From Streptacidiphilus jeojiense (lineage in GTDB: Bacteria > Actinomycetota > Actinomycetes > Streptomycetales > Streptomycetaceae), in assembly GCF_000719095.1 (NCBI RefSeq), contig NZ_JOEH01000008.1, positions 124,001 through 188,000 of the forward strand: a DNA stretch of 64,000 nucleotides. The letters are read 5' to 3'. Shown one piece after another: positions 41,860 through 50,491 of this stretch (the stretch's first letter is position 1; each line of letters opens with the position of its first letter). The position numbers and the translations under genes were made by a program. Below the pieces are notes generated by a model. That model made no database searches and was not told where the DNA came from. It saw only the letters and a list, made by a program, of their open reading frames with translations.

Positions 41860-42660
41860 GTGACTGCACATCAGACAAGGAACGCCCTGGTGACCGGTGC
41901 CACCAGCGGCATCGGCCTGGCGATCGTCAGGCAGCTGGCGGAGGAGGGCCACCGGGTCTTCCTGAGCGCTAGGACCGAGGCGGACGTGGAGCGCACCGTC
42001 AAGGAGCTCCGCGGCCTGGGGTCGGAGGGTCCGGGGCTGGAGGTGGACGGGACCGCCGCCGACGTCCGTTCCGCCGAGGACGTGACCCGGCTGGTGGCGG
42101 CCGCGACCGAGCGGTTCGGTCCGATCGACGTCCTGGTCAACAACGCGGGCCGGAGCGGGGGCGGCCCGACCGCGACGCTCAGCGACGAGGTGTGGTTCGA
42201 CGTCGTGGACACCAATCTGCACAGCGTCTTCCGGGTCACCCGGGAGGTGCTGTCCGCCGGCGGCCTGGCCGGGCGTCCGTGGGGACGGATCGTCAACATC
42301 GCCTCCACGGCCGGGAAGCAGGGCGTGGTGCTGGCCGCCCCCTACTCGGCGTCCAAGCACGGGGTGGTCGGCTTCACCAAGGCCCTGGGGCTGGAGCTGG
42401 CTCGCAGCGGGGTGACCGTGAACGCGGTGTGCCCCGGCTTCGTGGAGACCCCGATGGCGGGACGGGTCCGCCAAGGCTACGCGGAGCTGTGGGGGACGAC
42501 AGAGGAGTCGGTGCTGGAGACCTTCGAGGCCAAGATCCCGCTGGGCCGCTACACCACCTCGGAGGAGGTCGCCGGGCTGGTCGGCTACCTGGTCACCGAC
42601 GCCGCGGCGGCCATCACCGCCCAGGCGATCAACGTCTGCGGGGGGTTGGGCAACTTCTGA
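41860..42660 (+). CDS. type II PKS C9-type ketoreductase (ActIII-like)
   Basis: 266 residues, SDR fold, very close to ActIII of the actinorhodin PKS: TGATSGIG cofactor loop, VNNAGRSGGG, NIASTAGKQGVV (Ser), YSASKHGVVGFTKALGLELA (Tyr and Lys), VNAVCPGFVETPMA, QAINVCGGLGNF end. It reduces the C9 keto group of the nascent polyketide after first-ring cyclisation, using NADPH. The PGG motif of ActKR (Pro94) is SGG here. GTG 41860 has GGAAGGA upstream. It is transcribed toward Vdh but ends in a strong terminator; a SARP site precedes it. Confidence 0.95.
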   Translation: MTAHQTRNALVTGATSGIGLAIVRQLAEEGHRVFLSARTEADVERTVKELRGLGSEGPGLEVDGTAADVRSAEDVTRLVAAATERFGPIDVLVNNAGRSGGGPTATLSDEVWFDVVDTNLHSVFRVTREVLSAGGLAGRPWGRIVNIASTAGKQGVVLAAPYSASKHGVVGFTKALGLELARSGVTVNAVCPGFVETPMAGRVRQGYAELWGTTEESVLETFEAKIPLGRYTTSEEVAGLVGYLVTDAAAAITAQAINVCGGLGNF

Positions 42661-42673
42661 GCGCCGGAGCACC

Positions 42674-42714
42674 GATGCGAACGCCCCGGCCGCAACGGCC
42701 GGGGCGTTCGCATC
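42674..42714. terminator. bidirectional terminator after the ketoreductase gene
   Basis: Perfect 18-bp arms (42674-42691, 42697-42714) with a 5-nt loop, between the convergent ketoreductase and dehydrogenase genes. Confidence 0.9.
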
Positions 42715-42742
42715 ACCGCGTTCGGGTGTGTGCTGCGGGCGG

Positions 42743-43855
42743 TCAGCCCGCCAGGTGGATCCGGTGCAGCGCGCCGATGCTGGCCATCCTCCGCTCGGCC
42801 AGCAGGTCCGCGGCAGCTCCCGGGGTGATGCACTGTTCGGCGGCGGTCCGGTAGACCACCCGGGCGGTGTCGCGGATGCCCAGCGCCCGGGCCCGGGCCC
42901 TGGCGCTGTCGTAGCCGGCGAGCTCGTCCGCGACCTGGATCACGCCGCCGGCGTTGACCAGGTAGTCGGGCGCGTAGAGGATGCCCCGGTCGGCGAGGAT
43001 CCGCTCCACCCCCGGCTCGGCCAACTGGTTGTTGGCGCCGCCGCAGACGATCTCGGCGGACAGGGTGGCGGCCAGTTCCGCGGTGAGCGTGCCGCCCAGC
43101 GCGCACGGCGCGTAGACGTCCAGGTCCGCGCCGAGGAAGGCCTCGCGGTCCGGTGCCAGCTCCACCCCGCCGCCGCGGACCAGGCCGCGGGCCCGGGCGG
43201 CGGCGCGGGGGTCCACGTCGTGGACCACCACGGTCGCGCCGTGCTCCACCAGGTGCCTGACCAGCCGTCGGCCCACCTTGCCCGCGCCCTCGACGCCGAT
43301 CCGACGCCCGGTCAGGTCGTCGCTGCCCCACGCCAACTCCGCCGACGCCAGGATCCCCTGCAGCACGCCCAGCGCGGTCAGCACGCCGGAGTCCCCGGCG
43401 CCGCCGTGCTCGGCCGAGCGGCCAGTGACGTGCCGGGTCTCCCGGGCCACGACGTCCATGTCCGCGCTGGTGGTGCCCACGTCGCAGGCGGTGATGTAGC
43501 GGCCGGACAGCGACTCGACGAAGCGGCCGAAGGCGCGCAGCAGCGCCTCCGAGGCGTCCTTGGCGGGGTCGCCGAGGATCACCGCCTTTCCGCCGCCCAG
43601 GTCCAGTCCGGCCAGTGCGTTCTTGTAGGACATCCCCCGGGACAGCCGCAGCACGTCCTGCAGCGCGCTCTCCTCGTCGGGGTAGTCGCGGAACCGGGTG
43701 CCGCCCAGGGCCGGGCCCAGGGCGGTGGAGTGGATCGCGATGATCGCCCGCAGCCCGCTGGCCCGGTCCTGGCAGAAGACCACCTGCTCGTGCTCGGAGC
43801 CCCGGTGCAGCAGTTCCGCTCCCGGCCTGCGGGCCGGCTCGGACCCGGTGCTCAT
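42743..43855 (-). CDS. vdh: valine (branched-chain amino acid) dehydrogenase-like enzyme
   Basis: 370 residues, Glu/Leu/Phe/Val dehydrogenase family. Substrate and catalytic region: [32 protein letters not shown] (catalytic Lys). NAD fold: [14 protein letters not shown]. Size matches Streptomyces Vdh (about 364). Reaction: L-valine to 2-oxoisovalerate with NAD. Product can become isobutyryl-CoA, a branched starter unit. It overlaps the LLM gene (ATGA) and ends the KS-alpha/KS-beta/LLM/Vdh operon, so it is likely a dedicated precursor-supply copy rather than the housekeeping enzyme. Start ATG 43855. Confidence 0.9.
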   Translation of the reverse strand: MSTGSEPARRPGAELLHRGSEHEQVVFCQDRASGLRAIIAIHSTALGPALGGTRFRDYPDEESALQDVLRLSRGMSYKNALAGLDLGGGKAVILGDPAKDASEALLRAFGRFVESLSGRYITACDVGTTSADMDVVARETRHVTGRSAEHGGAGDSGVLTALGVLQGILASAELAWGSDDLTGRRIGVEGAGKVGRRLVRHLVEHGATVVVHDVDPRAAARARGLVRGGGVELAPDREAFLGADLDVYAPCALGGTLTAELAATLSAEIVCGGANNQLAEPGVERILADRGILYAPDYLVNAGGVIQVADELAGYDSARARARALGIRDTARVVYRTAAEQCITPGAAADLLAERRMASIGALHRIHLAG

Positions 43856-44925
43856 CGCTGCCCGCGTTCGGAGAAGGCGGGGGCGACCCGCTCGGCGAAC
43901 AGCCGCAGCGTCCGCTCGGACACCTCGGCGGGCAGGTTTCCGGAGTGGACGGTGAAGCTGAGGGTGACGTCGTCGCCGTACCAGTCGACGATCTCCTCCA
44001 GTTGGGCGGTGACCTCCTGCGGGTCGCCGGCCAGGATCTGGTTCTCCTTCAGCCGGCGGTCGAAGTGCAGCAGCTTCCCGGCCTCCTCCAGCCGCTCGTA
44101 GCCGGGGTAGTCGGCGCTGCGGGCCTTGCCCCAGGCCCGGGTGGCCTCGGCGATGCGCTCGCTGTAGGTCTCCTCGTCGTAGCGGCCGAGCCGGCGGGCC
44201 TCCTCGCCGTCCTCGTGCAGGAACAGCGCGAAGCTGATCTGGATCTGCTCCTGTCCGGACTGCCGGCCGCCGTCGACCCAGCCCTTGCGGTAGGCGGCGA
44301 GGATGTCCTGGAAGCCCTGGCGGCCGGAGATGGCCGGCACGCCCTGCAGTCCGCGTCCGGCGCGTCCGGCGGCCTCGGCGGAGGCGGGGCTGGTCGCGGC
44401 GGCGACGAAGACCGGCGGGTGCGGCTGCTGGAACGGGCGGGGCAGCAGGGTGACCGGGCCGAAGCGGTGGAAGGTCCCGTCCCACTGCACGTCCTGCTGG
44501 GACCAGAGCAGTTCGACGGCGCGCACGCCCTCCTCGAAGCGGGCCCGGCTCTCGTCCAGCGGGACCTCGAAGGCGGCGAACTCGTCCGGCAGGAAGGCGC
44601 GTCCGAAGCCGACGTCGAGCCGGCCGCGGCTGAGGTTGTCCAGTACCGCGAGCCGGGCGGCCAGTTGCACCGGGTGGTTGAAGGCGGGGATGACGGCTCC
44701 GGTGGCGACCCGGATCCGGGTGGTGCTGCGGGCGATCGCGGTCAGCAGCGGCACCGGGTCGGGGCTGTAGCCGCCGTAGGCGAAGAAGTAGTGCTCGACG
44801 GTCTTGACGTGGTGGTAGCCCAGTTCGTCGGCGAGCACCGCCAGCGCGACGGCCTCGTCGTAGTAGTCGGCGGCGGACTTGTGCTCCGGACCGACGGTCG
44901 GGAAGAAGGTGATGCCGAATCGCAT
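43852..44925 (-). CDS. LLM-class (luciferase-like) flavin-dependent monooxygenase
   Basis: 357 residues, bacterial luciferase-like TIM barrel. Hallmarks: [10 protein letters not shown] start, [20 protein letters not shown] (about 69-88), [20 protein letters not shown], and [20 protein letters not shown]. It uses reduced FMN or F420 supplied by a separate reductase (none is adjacent). Substrate unknown: position in the operon right after KS-beta argues for polyketide oxidation; the linked sulfur-type transporter would fit a desulfurising role. Overlaps vdh by 4 bp. A tandem repeat separates it from KS-beta (44941-45000). Confidence 0.92.
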   Translation of the reverse strand: MRFGITFFPTVGPEHKSAADYYDEAVALAVLADELGYHHVKTVEHYFFAYGGYSPDPVPLLTAIARSTTRIRVATGAVIPAFNHPVQLAARLAVLDNLSRGRLDVGFGRAFLPDEFAAFEVPLDESRARFEEGVRAVELLWSQQDVQWDGTFHRFGPVTLLPRPFQQPHPPVFVAAATSPASAEAAGRAGRGLQGVPAISGRQGFQDILAAYRKGWVDGGRQSGQEQIQISFALFLHEDGEEARRLGRYDEETYSERIAEATRAWGKARSADYPGYERLEEAGKLLHFDRRLKENQILAGDPQEVTAQLEEIVDWYGDDVTLSFTVHSGNLPAEVSERTLRLFAERVAPAFSERGQR

Positions 44926-44940
44926 GGTCGCCCCTAGCTG

Positions 44941-45000
44941 GGTGTCGGTTTCGGTGTCGGTGCTGTGCCGGTTTCGGTGTCGGTGTCGGTGTCGGTGCCG
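44941..45000 (-). repeat. GGTGTC hexamer tandem repeat between LLM and KS-beta genes
   Basis: About nine imperfect copies of GGTGTC/GGTTTC in two blocks between the LLM start codon and the KS-beta stop codon. Intergenic within an operon, so it is transcribed. Confidence 0.85.
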
Positions 45001-45022
45001 GACGGCCCGGTCGGCGCGCGGT

Positions 45023-46231
45023 TCACGCGCGGACCACCAGGGCCGAGTTGAAGCCCCCGTAGCCGCGGGCCAGCACCAGCGCGGTGCGCAGCCGGGCCTC
45101 GCGGGGGGTGTCCAGGACCAGGTCGATGGGCAGGTCGTCGGCGGGAGTGACGTGCAGGGTCGGCGGGACGACCTGGTCGCGCAGGGACAGCAGGGCCGCG
45201 GCGACGTCCACCGGGGGTCCGCCGGCCAGCAGCCGTCCGGTCATGGTCTTGGGGGCGGTGACCGGGACCGCGCGGGGGCCGAAGACCTCGGCGAGGGCCT
45301 GCGCCTCGGTACGGTCCAGCGCCGGGACGCCGGCCGCGTCCGCGAACACCACGTCGATCTCGTCAGGCCGCAGGCCCGCGTCGGCCAGGGCGTGCTCGAT
45401 CGCGCGGCGCAGGGCCGGCGGCCGGTCGGAGCCGGGGCGCGGGTCGAAGGTGGCGGCGTAGCCGGCGATCTCGCCGTAGCGGTGCCCGGCGCCGCGGCCG
45501 GCGGCCGAGTCGGCGTCCTCGACGATCAGCAGCGCACCGCCCTCGCCGGGGACGTAGCCCCCGGCCTGCGGGTCGAAGGGCAGGTAGGCTCGGTCGGCGC
45601 GGTCGGCCCGGCTGAGCCTGCCGTTGGCGATCTGGGAGACCACCGCGTAGGGGTTCAGCGGGGCCTCCAGGCCGCCGGCGACCACCGCCCTGAGCCCCTT
45701 GCGGAGCAGCCTGCGGGCCTGGCCGAGGGCGTCCAGTCCGGCTGCCTGCTCGGCGACCAGGGCGCCGCCGGAGCCGCGGAGGTCGTTCTTGATGGAGATC
45801 TGACCGGTGTTCACCGCGTAGAACCAGGCGAAGCACTGGTAGGCGCTGACGTGCTGCGGACCGAGCGTCCACAGCTTCTCGACCTCGTGCTGGGTGAACT
45901 CGAAGCCGCCCGAGGCGTTGGCGGTGACCACGCCGATGTCGTACTGGTCGAAGGCCGCCGGGTCGACCCCGGCGTCGGCCAGGGCCCAGTCGGCGGCGGC
46001 CACGGCGAACCGGGTGACCGGGTCGGTCTGCGGGATCAGCCGTCCCGGCAGGTGCTCGGCCGCTTCGAAGCCGCGGACCTGCCCGGCGAAGCGGGTGGGG
46101 TAGGAGGAGGCGTCGTAGCGGTCGATCGGGGCGATGCCGCTGCGCCCGGCCAGGGTCGCGGACCAGTAGGCCTCGGTGCCGAGCCCGTTGGGGGCGACCA
46201 CGGCCAGGCCGGTGACCACGGCGCCGCTCAT
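45023..46231 (-). CDS. type II PKS ketosynthase beta / chain length factor
   Basis: 402 residues. KS fold without the nucleophile: where KS-alpha has Cys169 this protein reads VAEQAAGLDAL with Gln162, the hallmark of chain length factors. FAWFYAVNTGQISI (about 134-147) is strongly conserved with the actinorhodin CLF. Cavity positions aligning to Act CLF Phe109, Thr112 and Phe116 are Phe110, Thr113 and Val117, suggesting a roomier tunnel than that of the octaketide enzyme (inference). It forms the KS heterodimer with the upstream gene, whose stop overlaps this ATG (ATGA). Confidence 0.95.
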   Translation of the reverse strand: MSGAVVTGLAVVAPNGLGTEAYWSATLAGRSGIAPIDRYDASSYPTRFAGQVRGFEAAEHLPGRLIPQTDPVTRFAVAAADWALADAGVDPAAFDQYDIGVVTANASGGFEFTQHEVEKLWTLGPQHVSAYQCFAWFYAVNTGQISIKNDLRGSGGALVAEQAAGLDALGQARRLLRKGLRAVVAGGLEAPLNPYAVVSQIANGRLSRADRADRAYLPFDPQAGGYVPGEGGALLIVEDADSAAGRGAGHRYGEIAGYAATFDPRPGSDRPPALRRAIEHALADAGLRPDEIDVVFADAAGVPALDRTEAQALAEVFGPRAVPVTAPKTMTGRLLAGGPPVDVAAALLSLRDQVVPPTLHVTPADDLPIDLVLDTPREARLRTALVLARGYGGFNSALVVRA

Positions 46232-47499
46232 GCCGCCCTCCCCAGCAGGGGCCGGCGCAGCACCATGGCGCTCTGGAAGCCGCCGAAGCCGCTGCCGACG
46301 GTCAGGGCGACGTCCACCCGGTGCTCACGGGCCGTCAGCGGGACGTAGTCCAGGTCGAGTTCGGGGTCGGGATGGTGCAGGTTGGCGGTGGGCGGCACCA
46401 CTCCGTGTTCGATGGCCAGGGCGCAGGCGGCGATCTCGATGGCGCCGATGGCGCCCAGCGAGTGGCCGATCATGGATTTGATGGAGCTGACCGGGGTGCG
46501 GTAGGCGTGCTGCCCCAGGGCCTGCTTGAAGGCGGCGGTCTCGTGCCGGTCGTTCTGCTTGGTGCCGGAGCCGTGGGCGTTGACGTAGTCCACCGCCTCG
46601 GGCGGGGTGCGCCCCTCGTTCAGGGCGGCGGTGATGGCGTGCGCCATCTCGCGTCCGTCGGGGCGCAGTCCGGTCATGTGGTAGGCGTTGCAGCGGCCGG
46701 CGTGGCCGGTGATCTCGGCGTAGATGTGCGCCCCCCGGCGCAGCGCGTGGCCCAGCTCCTCCAGGACCAGGACCGCGGCGCCCTCGGCGACCACGAAGCC
46801 GTTGCGGGTGCGGTCGAAGGGCCGGGAGGCGTGCTCGGGGTCGTCGTTGCGGGGGCTGGTGGCCTTGATGGCGTCGAAGCAGGCGACCGCGAGCGGGGAG
46901 ATCGGGGCGTCGGTGCCGCCGGTGACCACCACGTCTGCGGCGCCGTCCAGGATCAGGTCGCGGGCGTGCCCGACCGCGTCCAGGCCCGAGGTGCAGCCGG
47001 AGGAGACGACCACGGCCGGGCCCTCGGCGCCCACGCTCCAGGCGACTTCGGTGGCGATGGCACTGGGCACCAGGTGCCCGTACAGGTGCGGGGTGGCGTG
47101 GTCGCTGTCCAGCACCCACTTCCGGCCGGTGTCGCTGAGCACCAGGTACTCGTCCTCCAGCGCCATGGTGGCGCCGACGGCGCTGCCGATGCTGACGCCG
47201 AGCCGGTCCGGGTCGATGGCGGCGGTGTCCAGGCCGCTGTCGGCGACCGCCTCCCTGGCCGCGACCACGGCCAGTTGGGAGGAGCGGTCGGTGCGCCGGA
47301 TCTCACGGGCCGTCAGGCCGTGCAGCGCCGGGTCGAAGTCGCACTCCCCCGCGCTCTGCGAGCGGAACGGGGAGGGGTCGAAGAAGGTGATCCTGCGGGT
47401 GGCGGTCCGCCCCGAGGTCAGCAGGTCCCAGAAGTTCTTGACACCGGATGCTCCGGGCACCACGGTGCCGATGCCGGTGATGACTACACGACCGTCCAC
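46228..47499 (-). CDS. type II PKS ketosynthase alpha
   Basis: 423 residues. Active-site Cys169 (VVSSGCTSGLDAVGHA) at the same number as actinorhodin KS, His in VNAHGSGTKQND and in KSMIGHSLGAIGA. It catalyses the decarboxylative condensation of malonyl-ACP units in complex with the chain length factor. GTG 47499 start; the ribosome-binding site is weak (AGGACAT). First gene of the KS-alpha/KS-beta/LLM/Vdh operon; the 147-bp region upstream holds one phased heptad site in the opposite orientation (47578-47595). Confidence 0.96.
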   Translation of the reverse strand: MDGRVVITGIGTVVPGASGVKNFWDLLTSGRTATRRITFFDPSPFRSQSAGECDFDPALHGLTAREIRRTDRSSQLAVVAAREAVADSGLDTAAIDPDRLGVSIGSAVGATMALEDEYLVLSDTGRKWVLDSDHATPHLYGHLVPSAIATEVAWSVGAEGPAVVVSSGCTSGLDAVGHARDLILDGAADVVVTGGTDAPISPLAVACFDAIKATSPRNDDPEHASRPFDRTRNGFVVAEGAAVLVLEELGHALRRGAHIYAEITGHAGRCNAYHMTGLRPDGREMAHAITAALNEGRTPPEAVDYVNAHGSGTKQNDRHETAAFKQALGQHAYRTPVSSIKSMIGHSLGAIGAIEIAACALAIEHGVVPPTANLHHPDPELDLDYVPLTAREHRVDVALTVGSGFGGFQSAMVLRRPLLGRAA

Positions 47500-47577
47500 A
47501 CGATGTCCTATGTCCTAGCTGTTCGTCGGTCCGGCGCAGCGCCGGCGGTCACTGTCCCCCCACCCTGGCAACCGGCG

Positions 47578-47595
47578 GTCCACGGCCGGTCCAGC
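47578..47595 (+). promoter_or_regulatory. SARP-type heptad site near KS-alpha, reversed orientation
   Basis: GTCCACG-GCCG-GTCCAGC on the plus strand, 79 bp upstream of KS-alpha but pointing away from it. The second heptad fits the other sites; the orientation makes this the weakest member. Confidence 0.5.
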
Positions 47596-47646
47596 CGACG
47601 TGGAGGGCGGGTCGGTTCACGGGCGGTCGGCTCACTGTCGGTCGGC

Positions 47647-49296
47647 TCACTGGCCCGGCAACCGGACCGAGAGCGGGTGGCGGAAGAAGTCGGTGGGGTC
47701 CCAGCGCGCCTTGACCTGCTGCAGCCGGGGGTAGTTGACCCCGTGGTAGAGCACCGACCACGGGATTCCGGAGGTGTTGGACGCCGCTCCGTCCAGCGCG
47801 GTGTCGGGGTAGTTGATGTAGCAGCCGTCGGTGCGCCCGTCCGGCACCGGCACCCCGCCGGTGCCGGCGTACACCTCGCGGTACAGGCCGGTGGCCCAGG
47901 CGGTGTTGGCGTCGTCGTCGGCCGGGTCGGTCCACAGGCTCTGGTAGAGGACCTTGAGGACGGCCGCGCGCTGGGCGACGGCGGTGTCCTGCGGGGCCAC
48001 GGCGCCGATCCGGCCGCCGACCAGGTTGATGACCACCATCGCGTTGGGGTTGCTGATCTGATCACTGGTCAGGTACCGGTACACCACCGCCGCCTGCTCC
48101 TCGGTGAAGCCCTTGAGCAGGTAGGCGGAGTGGTTGTCGCTGCGCACCGCCGGGTTGTCGCCGATGGCGGAGGCCGTGCCCAGGTAGCGGGTGGCGCGCA
48201 GCCAGGGCAGCCGCAGCGGTGCGGGCAGCGCGGCCGGGTCCACGCCCACGCCGTCCAGGATCGCCGTCAGGTAGGAGTCCAGCAGCTGCACGGCGTCGGG
48301 CAGTCCGGCGTCGATCTGGGTGACCACGGTGACGCTGCCGCTGGAGCGGTGGGTCAGCGAGAAGGAGCCGCTGAGCGCGGTGTACCGGGAGTCGGGGGCG
48401 CTGTTGGCCTCGAACCAGGCACCGGTGTTGCGCAGCAGCGCGGCGAAGCGGTCCTCGGTGAGCGTGGTCCAGGGGATCCGCACCGCGCTGATCAGCACCG
48501 CCTCGGGCGGCGTGACCAGTTGCCGGCCCGGGTCGGTGCCGGTCGCGTCGGGGCTGCGGAACCAGTAGCGGGTGATCACGCCGAAGTTGCCGCCGCCGCC
48601 CCCGGAGTAGCCCCACCACAGGTCGCGGTTGGGGTCGTCCGCTTCGCGGGTGGCGGTGACCACCCGGACCTCGCCCTGGGCGTCGACGACGACCACCTCG
48701 ATGCCGTACAGGTGGTCCACGGTCAGGCCGTGGCTGCGCGAGAGCAGCCCGAAGCCGCCGCCGGAGACATGGCCGCCGATGCCGACCGAGTAGCACAGGC
48801 CGCCGGGGATGGTCACGCCCCAGCCCTTGTAGAGGGCGTCGTAGACGTTGAGCAGGGTGGCCCCGGCCTCCACCTCGAAGGCCCGGAGGGTCGGATCGTA
48901 GGAGACCGCGGTCATCGTGGACAGGTCGACCACCGACTCGACCTCGGCGTTGAAGACCAGGTCGGCCAGGCAGTGGCCGCCGCTGCGGATCGAGAGCCGG
49001 CGTCCGGCCCGGACCGTCTCGCGCACCGCGGTGACCACGTCGGCGGTGGAGCCGGGTACGTAGACCTGCCCGGGGGTGCCGACCCAGCGCTGGTTGACCC
49101 CGGTGACCAGTTCCTCGTAGCGGGGGTCGTCGGGGGTGACGGTGGCCAGCCGGCGCGGTTCGCCCTGCGGCCGGACCGCCGGGGCGGCGGCTTCGGCGCG
49201 GCCGGCCGGGGTGAGGACGGCCGGGGCGACGACGGCCGCGGTGGCGGTGAGGGCGGCGGCGCCCAGCACCCGCCGTCTGCTCGGATCGACGGACAT
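47647..49296 (-). CDS. secreted FAD-linked (berberine-bridge-like) oxidoreductase, AknOx type
   Basis: 549 residues. Twin-arginine signal: SRRRVLGAAALTATAAVVAP, cleavage near AEAAAPA. FAD_binding_4 domain and C-terminal BBE domain. The two covalent FAD attachment residues are His108 (IRSGGHCLAD) and Cys168 (GGLCYSVGIGGH), 60 residues apart as in aclacinomycin oxidoreductase (His70/Cys130). C-terminal YHGVNYPRLQQVKARWDPTD, then FF, is the BBE end. Family members oxidise sugars on glycosylated polyketides or close rings, often outside the cell. No glycosyltransferase is in the window. ATG 49296 is used. It follows the KAS III-like gene by 37 bp. Confidence 0.9.
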   Translation of the reverse strand: MSVDPSRRRVLGAAALTATAAVVAPAVLTPAGRAEAAAPAVRPQGEPRRLATVTPDDPRYEELVTGVNQRWVGTPGQVYVPGSTADVVTAVRETVRAGRRLSIRSGGHCLADLVFNAEVESVVDLSTMTAVSYDPTLRAFEVEAGATLLNVYDALYKGWGVTIPGGLCYSVGIGGHVSGGGFGLLSRSHGLTVDHLYGIEVVVVDAQGEVRVVTATREADDPNRDLWWGYSGGGGGNFGVITRYWFRSPDATGTDPGRQLVTPPEAVLISAVRIPWTTLTEDRFAALLRNTGAWFEANSAPDSRYTALSGSFSLTHRSSGSVTVVTQIDAGLPDAVQLLDSYLTAILDGVGVDPAALPAPLRLPWLRATRYLGTASAIGDNPAVRSDNHSAYLLKGFTEEQAAVVYRYLTSDQISNPNAMVVINLVGGRIGAVAPQDTAVAQRAAVLKVLYQSLWTDPADDDANTAWATGLYREVYAGTGGVPVPDGRTDGCYINYPDTALDGAASNTSGIPWSVLYHGVNYPRLQQVKARWDPTDFFRHPLSVRLPGQ

Positions 49297-49333
49297 GGAC
49301 TCTCCCAGGGGTCGGTACACAGCGGGAAGGCGG

Positions 49334-50341
49334 TCAGCGGAACTCGATGACGGCGAAGGACCAGGTGAAGCCGGCCCCGACGCCTGCCAGCAGGGCGAGC
49401 CGGCCCGGTCGGGCCCTGCCCGACTCCAGCAGGTGGGCCAGGCCCGCGTACTGGTCGCCGGCTCCCAGATGGCCCACGGTGCGGGCCCAGGGCCAGGTGG
49501 TGGCCTGCGGGCCGACGCCCCAGCGGCGCAGGTAGGCGCCGGTGAGCCGGCGCAGCCCGAAGTGCGGCAGCACGAACCAGTCGATGTCGGCCAGCGCGCA
49601 GTCCGCGTCGGCCAGGGCGCGCTTGAGCGCCTCGTCCTGGCCCGCCGAGATCCGGTCCACGCTGTGCGACAGGCCGTTGGCGGCCAGGAAGTCGCGCTTG
49701 TGGGCCTCCAGGTCGACCCGGGGCCGGTGGCTGAACGGGGCCGCGCCGAAGGGGTCGTCGCCCCGGTGCATGCCCTCCAGGTCGGCGTCGGAGACAGTGG
49801 CCAGGCTCCGCACCGCCGCGACCCCGGTGTGCCGGGAGAGCACCAGGGCGGTGCCGCCGTCCGCGTAGACCGTGCCGGGGTCGCTGTTCCAGCGGTCGAA
49901 GCCCGGGGCGCCGAACCAGTCCCCGGTGGTCAGCAGGGCGGCGGTGCCGCCGGTGCCGGCCAGGTAGCCGGCGGCAAGTTCGATCGAGGCCATGCCGCCG
50001 TTGGACATCTGCCGCACCTCGACGGCCGGGCAGCGGTTGCCCAGCGCGACCCGCTGCACGTAGGAGGCCGGGGCCCAGAGGTCCTGGCCCTGGTAGTAGA
50101 CGTCGGCGTGCAGCAGCAGGTCGATCTCGCCGGGGTCGTGGCCGGAGGCCCGCAGCGCGGCCCGGGCGGCCCGCGCCGCCATCTCGGCCGGCGGCTCCCC
50201 CTCGGCGACGGAGACCTCGACCAGGTCGGTGCTGCGGGCCAGCCGGGCGTCGCACAGCCCTTGGGCCACCGCGTCGGCGACGCGGACCCGTCCGGGCAGT
50301 CGGCTGGCCGCCGCGGCGATGTAGAGGCTGTCGTATCTCAT
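49334..50341 (-). CDS. KAS III-like starter-unit acyltransferase with Ser nucleophile (DpsC/ChlB3-like)
   Basis: 335 residues, FabH thiolase fold. The usual active-site Cys is replaced: EVRQMSNGGMASIELAAGYL puts Ser113 there, as in DpsC and AknE2 of anthracycline pathways and the CerJ/ChlB3 group. His is in LPHFGLRR; the FabH Asn position reads GAGDQ (Asp). Such proteins select or transfer a non-acetate starter acyl group. GGGAGG lies 6 nt before ATG 50341. It is divergent from a malonyl-CoA acyltransferase-like gene, matching the DpsC/DpsD pairing, and both have their own SARP-type site. Confidence 0.92.
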   Translation of the reverse strand: MRYDSLYIAAAASRLPGRVRVADAVAQGLCDARLARSTDLVEVSVAEGEPPAEMAARAARAALRASGHDPGEIDLLLHADVYYQGQDLWAPASYVQRVALGNRCPAVEVRQMSNGGMASIELAAGYLAGTGGTAALLTTGDWFGAPGFDRWNSDPGTVYADGGTALVLSRHTGVAAVRSLATVSDADLEGMHRGDDPFGAAPFSHRPRVDLEAHKRDFLAANGLSHSVDRISAGQDEALKRALADADCALADIDWFVLPHFGLRRLTGAYLRRWGVGPQATTWPWARTVGHLGAGDQYAGLAHLLESGRARPGRLALLAGVGAGFTWSFAVIEFR

Positions 50342-50389
50342 GGCCGTCCTCCCGGCTGGGCACCGAACCCGGCCATCGTGGGACGGCCC

Positions 50390-50407
50390 GCTGGACGCGA
50401 CGTCCAG
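50390..50407 (-). promoter_or_regulatory. SARP-type phased heptad site for the KAS III-like gene
   Basis: On the minus strand CTGGACG-TCGC-GTCCAGC, 49 bp before the KAS III start. It overlaps the plus-strand site at 50402, making a palindromic double site in the divergent promoter. Confidence 0.75.
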
Positions 50408-50419
50408 AGCGAGTCCAGC
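50402..50419 (+). promoter_or_regulatory. SARP-type phased heptad site for the acyltransferase gene
   Basis: GTCCAGA-GCGA-GTCCAGC: direct heptads with 4-bp spacing, 73 bp before the ATG at 50492. Confidence 0.78.
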
Positions 50420-50491
50420 GGGGGCTGCCAGGGTCGGCGGACGGACGGGGCGCCGACCCGGACGCTCCGTCACACCGCGGAGGAGGCGGCC

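Noticed and set aside
40489..42672. 727-codon minus-strand ORF spanning the ABC ATPase and the ketoreductase gene
   Set aside because: Out of frame with both genes; contains only frame-shifted ATPase sequence and low-complexity Gly/Arg text.
47578..47595. Counting the KS-alpha heptad site as a full member of the SARP set
   Set aside because: It points away from KS-alpha; kept as a low-confidence feature but not used to define the motif.
46321..49350. 1009-codon plus-strand ORF across the KS-alpha and oxidoreductase genes
   Set aside because: Antisense shadow of well-supported genes in GC-rich DNA; Gly/Val/His-rich sequence without domains.
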